Source: an uncultured Bacilli bacterium (GTDB lineage: Bacteria > Bacillota_I > Bacilli_A > RFN20 > CAG-288). Taken from it: a DNA stretch of 7,439 nucleotides. A program made the position numbers and the translations under genes. Below are positions 4,634 to 7,439 of this stretch, in pieces (positions within the stretch are counted from its first letter, which is position 1; every line of letters begins with the position of its first letter). The notes beneath the pieces were generated by a model, which was given only the letters and a program-made list of their open reading frames with translations, was not told the origin of the DNA and searched no databases. The stretch covers positions 1 to 7,439 of the forward strand of contig CAKUXT010000098.1 of the NCBI GenBank assembly GCA_934700375.1, read 5' to 3'.

Positions 4634-6676
4634 CTAGACATATTTATTTACGATCTTTTGATATACTGATGATTTATATTTAGATGTAGTGGCCAGTCGT
4701 TTTATAGCATTTATAACATCATATGTTGAAAAACGTTTAGTTATTTCTTGCTCGATTTCAACTAGAATGTCTTTTGTAATTCCAGCTTTTTTTATCGATA
4801 TTCCAAACTCTTTGATAGCCGATAATATTTTGTTTTGATTATCTGTAAGCTCGTCGGCATTCATACCATAAATTTTGCTATAATATTTTTGAAAAAAATC
4901 TTCCATCGTTTCAACTATGTTCTTTCCAAAATGCCAATTTGGGTATTGTTCATGGATTATTTTAGCAATTCTCATAATTGGCATAATATAATACTCAAGT
5001 GTTGAAAAGGTAAATTTCATATAACCCTCAATGATTTTTGATGTGTTATATATTCTTTGATGATTGGCTTTTAATCGAAAAAAATTGATTTTTGAAGAAT
5101 ATGAATTCAATGGTACTTTATTGGAATTTTCATCATAGTAAAAATCTTGCAACGTACCACGAATATAGAGTTTATCTTCGTAGATTTGGTAGTTGGGATA
5201 GTCCGATTCAAAAACTTGTGCGGCCAAGTTTGGCAATTGGAATAAACCCATGCTTTCCAAATCCACTGAAAGAACATCAATTGTCTTCTTAATTTTATTC
5301 AAGGATAACTGAAGTGGTTTGAGTTTTTCATTAAAGAAAGTTTCATCAAAAGCATAATCGTCGCATATTTTTTTGATTTTTGAGGAATTTGATGAATCTG
5401 ATACTTCTTCCAATTCTTCATCATTCGAAATAGCAAGTTCTATCGAAATTTTACTAGTGTCAATGTCAGATAAATCAAAAAGAGAGTAAATATGTCCTAT
5501 TGGATATTTTCCCAATCTTCCTGCCCTACCTATTGTGTTTTTGTATAGCAACCTATCTTTGGATGGACTGCAACTTCCATCGAAAAACAAATTCTTTGTG
5601 GGAGTATTAATTCCTTCAGAAATAGAGTTCGTTCCGACTAATAAGTTGTATTCTTCATTATTGATAAACATGCTAATCATTTTATTTTGCACAAATTTCG
5701 GCATTAAACCATGGTGCGTTAATATTCCTTTTTTTAGTAGCTTTACAACAGACCACTCTGGATGAATTTCATCTTCTAAAAATTGTATAAATTCTTCATT
5801 TTTATTTTTTGTTAAAATTGGCGCTTTTTCTTCGAAAGCCAATATTTTGTTTGGAGAATCACAATAGAGAATTGTTTTTTCACTTTTGGCTTTTTCAAAT
5901 AATACATCATAAAAGCGAGACTTCTCTAATTTAGTAAAGACTCTATCAACTGCATTAAACTGTGTTTCATATATTGAAAAGTTGAATTTTTCAAAGCCAA
6001 TAAAATTAGCATTTGGACTCAATAAAATGATTTTTGAACTTTTTCTAGAAATGGATTCTAAAAAAGTTTGCGATAAAGCATATCCGCGCTGTTTTTTGGT
6101 GCTTTCCTGTAATTTGTAGGCTTCATCAATTACAAATAAATTAATATTTTCTAGCGTTGATGAAACTTCTTTATATTTTTCTTGCGTTCCAACAAATAGA
6201 GTTTTCTTTTTTTTCGTTATCACATCATCATCGAGACATTTATCGAAAATTTCATAATCTTCAAAGGCTGTATTTTTTTTAAAATCATTCTCAAGTTCAT
6301 ACGCTAGTGCATTCGTCGGCACTATAAAAACGACTGTATTTGGTTTATTCCTATAAATGTATTCTTTTAAAATCAATGTTTTTCCAAATGAAGTAGGGGC
6401 AGAAAAAATGACGTTATCTTTTTGCGAAATAAAATGTAGGGCATCTTCTTGCTCTGGAGAAAAAAATATATCTTTATCACTAATGTGTCTTATTTGTCTT
6501 TGAGAATTTTCATATAACATAATTTGTTCAAACAGTGTCGGTGATTGCGATGGGGAAAAATAAGGCGTTAAATCATACATTCCTAAATCAATATTTGTTA
6601 AACGCTTGTTTTCATCTTTTTGAATAAGCAAATCACGTCTTTTTTTGTTAAACTCTTTACTTGAAATTTTAGACAT
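4634..6676 (-). CDS. hamB: Hachiman HamB-like superfamily 2 helicase
   Basis: This ATP-dependent helicase/translocase is the presumed DNA-sensing subunit of a Hachiman complex. It has 680 residues. A Q-motif-like FFSPEQEDAL is at 71-80 and Walker A SAPTSFGKT at 92-100. Walker B is VIDEAYKL at 182-189 (DEAY rather than DEAD or DEAH). A motif III equivalent LSPNAN is at 219-224 and TILYCDS at 268-274. Motif V GTNSISEGIN lies near 348-357 and motif VI TIGRAGRLG near 381-389. This set is Ski2-like. The last 250 residues, after an acidic/serine-rich linker (about 421-433), show no motif I know. The ATG at 6676 is chosen because GGGAGG is 5 bases upstream and the hamA stop is one base away. An upstream start would overlap hamA by 39 bases. 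In studied Hachiman systems HamB detects damaged or ended DNA and releases HamA nuclease activity. AbpB of E. coli is a relative. Confidence 0.87.
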   Translation of the reverse strand: MSKISSKEFNKKRRDLLIQKDENKRLTNIDLGMYDLTPYFSPSQSPTLFEQIMLYENSQRQIRHISDKDIFFSPEQEDALHFISQKDNVIFSAPTSFGKTLILKEYIYRNKPNTVVFIVPTNALAYELENDFKKNTAFEDYEIFDKCLDDDVITKKKKTLFVGTQEKYKEVSSTLENINLFVIDEAYKLQESTKKQRGYALSQTFLESISRKSSKIILLSPNANFIGFEKFNFSIYETQFNAVDRVFTKLEKSRFYDVLFEKAKSEKTILYCDSPNKILAFEEKAPILTKNKNEEFIQFLEDEIHPEWSVVKLLKKGILTHHGLMPKFVQNKMISMFINNEEYNLLVGTNSISEGINTPTKNLFFDGSCSPSKDRLLYKNTIGRAGRLGKYPIGHIYSLFDLSDIDTSKISIELAISNDEELEEVSDSSNSSKIKKICDDYAFDETFFNEKLKPLQLSLNKIKKTIDVLSVDLESMGLFQLPNLAAQVFESDYPNYQIYEDKLYIRGTLQDFYYDENSNKVPLNSYSSKINFFRLKANHQRIYNTSKIIEGYMKFTFSTLEYYIMPIMRIAKIIHEQYPNWHFGKNIVETMEDFFQKYYSKIYGMNADELTDNQNKILSAIKEFGISIKKAGITKDILVEIEQEITKRFSTYDVINAIKRLATTSKYKSSVYQKIVNKYV

Positions 6677-6677
6677 A

Positions 6678-7439
6678 TTAGCCTCCCATCTTTTTAAGTT
6701 CGTAGCATTTTGCAATCATTTTAGATATCAATTTTTCTTTTGAGTTTATTGGAAAATGAAACATGGAAATATGAAGGTTGGCATTTTCTATATTTGAATA
6801 TTCCCTCTTTAAATTTGCTAATATTGCAGAAACGTTAATGTCATATGAATCATAAAAGATATCGGATTTAAAATCCTCAAATTTTCTTTCTCCTAACTCG
6901 TGTAATACAAACCCAGAAAAATAAATTGGGAGTTTTAAAAATTCTTGAAATTCATATTCACATGCTGCATCTTTGCCCAATTGCCTAATAATTAAGGAAT
7001 TTGTTTGGCTATTGTTTGAAAAATTACGATTTAAGTTATCTAACTTGTTGATAAACCCTCTTTTTTCTTTGAAATTAGCTATGATTTCGTCAAGGCCTAA
7101 TTTTAGCGATTTATAAAATTTTGCTTCACCTAATACAAAAATTCCTTTTTCATCAAACATACACGCATCTGCTCCAGTAGAGGTGTCAGTAAGAGTTTGT
7201 TTAATGTCAATTGCTGCTGATGCCAATTGATAACCATAAATGTCTCGATATACTAAGGGTAATATGGCTTCCGCTAGAAAAGAGTAAAAAGCTTTGTTTT
7301 TACCCAATTCTGTAAGAACAAACTCTTCAATATTTGTAGGAGGTTCTCTAGGCAAAAAACGTTTTAACATTAATTGGTAATTTCTTTGATTCGTAGTCGG
7401 TTCGCAAAAAATAAATGCCAAGTTTTCCTTCTGCAAAAG
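6678..7439 (-). CDS. hamA: Hachiman HamA-like nuclease (DUF1837), 5' end cut by window
   Basis: This is the presumed effector nuclease of the Hachiman pair. The frame is open to the window edge (253 codons plus stop). The only start near the edge is an unsupported TTG at 7436, so the true N-terminus, probably a few tens of residues, lies outside. I recognise the family from the block FLAEAILPLVYRDIYG, then SAAIDIKQTLTDTSTGADAC, then LGEAKFY. This gives a PD-(D/E)XK-like site with Asp (GADAC, codon at 7169-7167) and Glu-Ala-Lys (GEAK, Glu codon at 7127-7125). A preceding Glu in FLAEA may also belong to it. The active site looks intact. The partner helicase starts one base downstream. AbpA of E. 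coli carries the same domain. Activity on DNA is known for studied Hachiman systems and inferred here. Confidence 0.85.
   Translation of the reverse strand, partial: LLQKENLAFIFCEPTTNQRNYQLMLKRFLPREPPTNIEEFVLTELGKNKAFYSFLAEAILPLVYRDIYGYQLASAAIDIKQTLTDTSTGADACMFDEKGIFVLGEAKFYKSLKLGLDEIIANFKEKRGFINKLDNLNRNFSNNSQTNSLIIRQLGKDAACEYEFQEFLKLPIYFSGFVLHELGERKFEDFKSDIFYDSYDINVSAILANLKREYSNIENANLHISMFHFPINSKEKLISKMIAKCYELKKMGG
6682..6687 (-). promoter_or_regulatory. Ribosome binding site of hamB
   Basis: GGGAGG is within the final hamA codons, 5 bases before the ATG at 6676. It decides the hamB start and, with the one-base gap between genes, indicates coupled production of the two subunits. Confidence 0.8.

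Noticed and set aside
6207..6280. Homopolymer runs of eight T in hamB as phase-variation switches
   Set aside because: Runs of 7-8 are common throughout this AT-rich gene and encode ordinary Lys-rich stretches. The frame is intact, and none is long enough to be convincing.
1..7439. CRISPR arrays, tRNA or rRNA genes, insertion-sequence ends
   Set aside because: I saw no regularly spaced repeats, no tRNA-like cloverleaf or T-loop with matching arms, and no terminal inverted repeats flanking a transposase.

Overview
The window looks like part of a defence island in a low-GC Gram-positive bacterium, probably Bacillota. This rests on strong AGGAGG-type ribosome binding sites, AT-rich coding, the standard genetic code (TGG for Trp, TGA used only as stop) and the families present. 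The species cannot be named. Every gene I accept is on the minus strand, so transcription runs from position 7439 towards 1.

In transcription order, 7439-4634 holds a two-gene Hachiman-type anti-phage module. It consists of hamA (a DUF1837-type nuclease, 5' end cut off by the window) and hamB (a Ski2-like superfamily 2 helicase), one base apart. After a 53-base gap with a plausible promoter comes a compact four-gene restriction-modification operon at 4580-1883: a small XRE-type regulator, two DNA adenine methyltransferases (DpnM-like and DpnA-like) and a DpnII/MboI-family endonuclease expected to cut GATC. Stops and starts overlap or nearly touch throughout.

At about 1860-1883 the base composition and codon use change sharply, from roughly one third G+C to roughly one half by eye. 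The second region starts with a strikingly structured stretch at 1752-1870. It contains a perfect 6+6 bp crossing (pseudoknot-type) pairing around a 6-bp hairpin, a 9-bp bulged hairpin, and pairings that compete around the ribosome binding site. This leads into a 165-residue protein of unknown function and an overlapping large serine recombinase whose 3' end runs off the window at base 1. The recombinase pair is probably a separate mobile element, and the structured stretch may be its attachment site, a regulatory RNA leader, or both.

Together the left part supplies mobility. The right part supplies two layers of defence: cleavage of unmethylated GATC DNA, and a helicase-nuclease system that responds to abnormal DNA. 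The families on the right are known. The least explained material is the structured leader at 1752-1870 and the unknown protein coupled to the recombinase.
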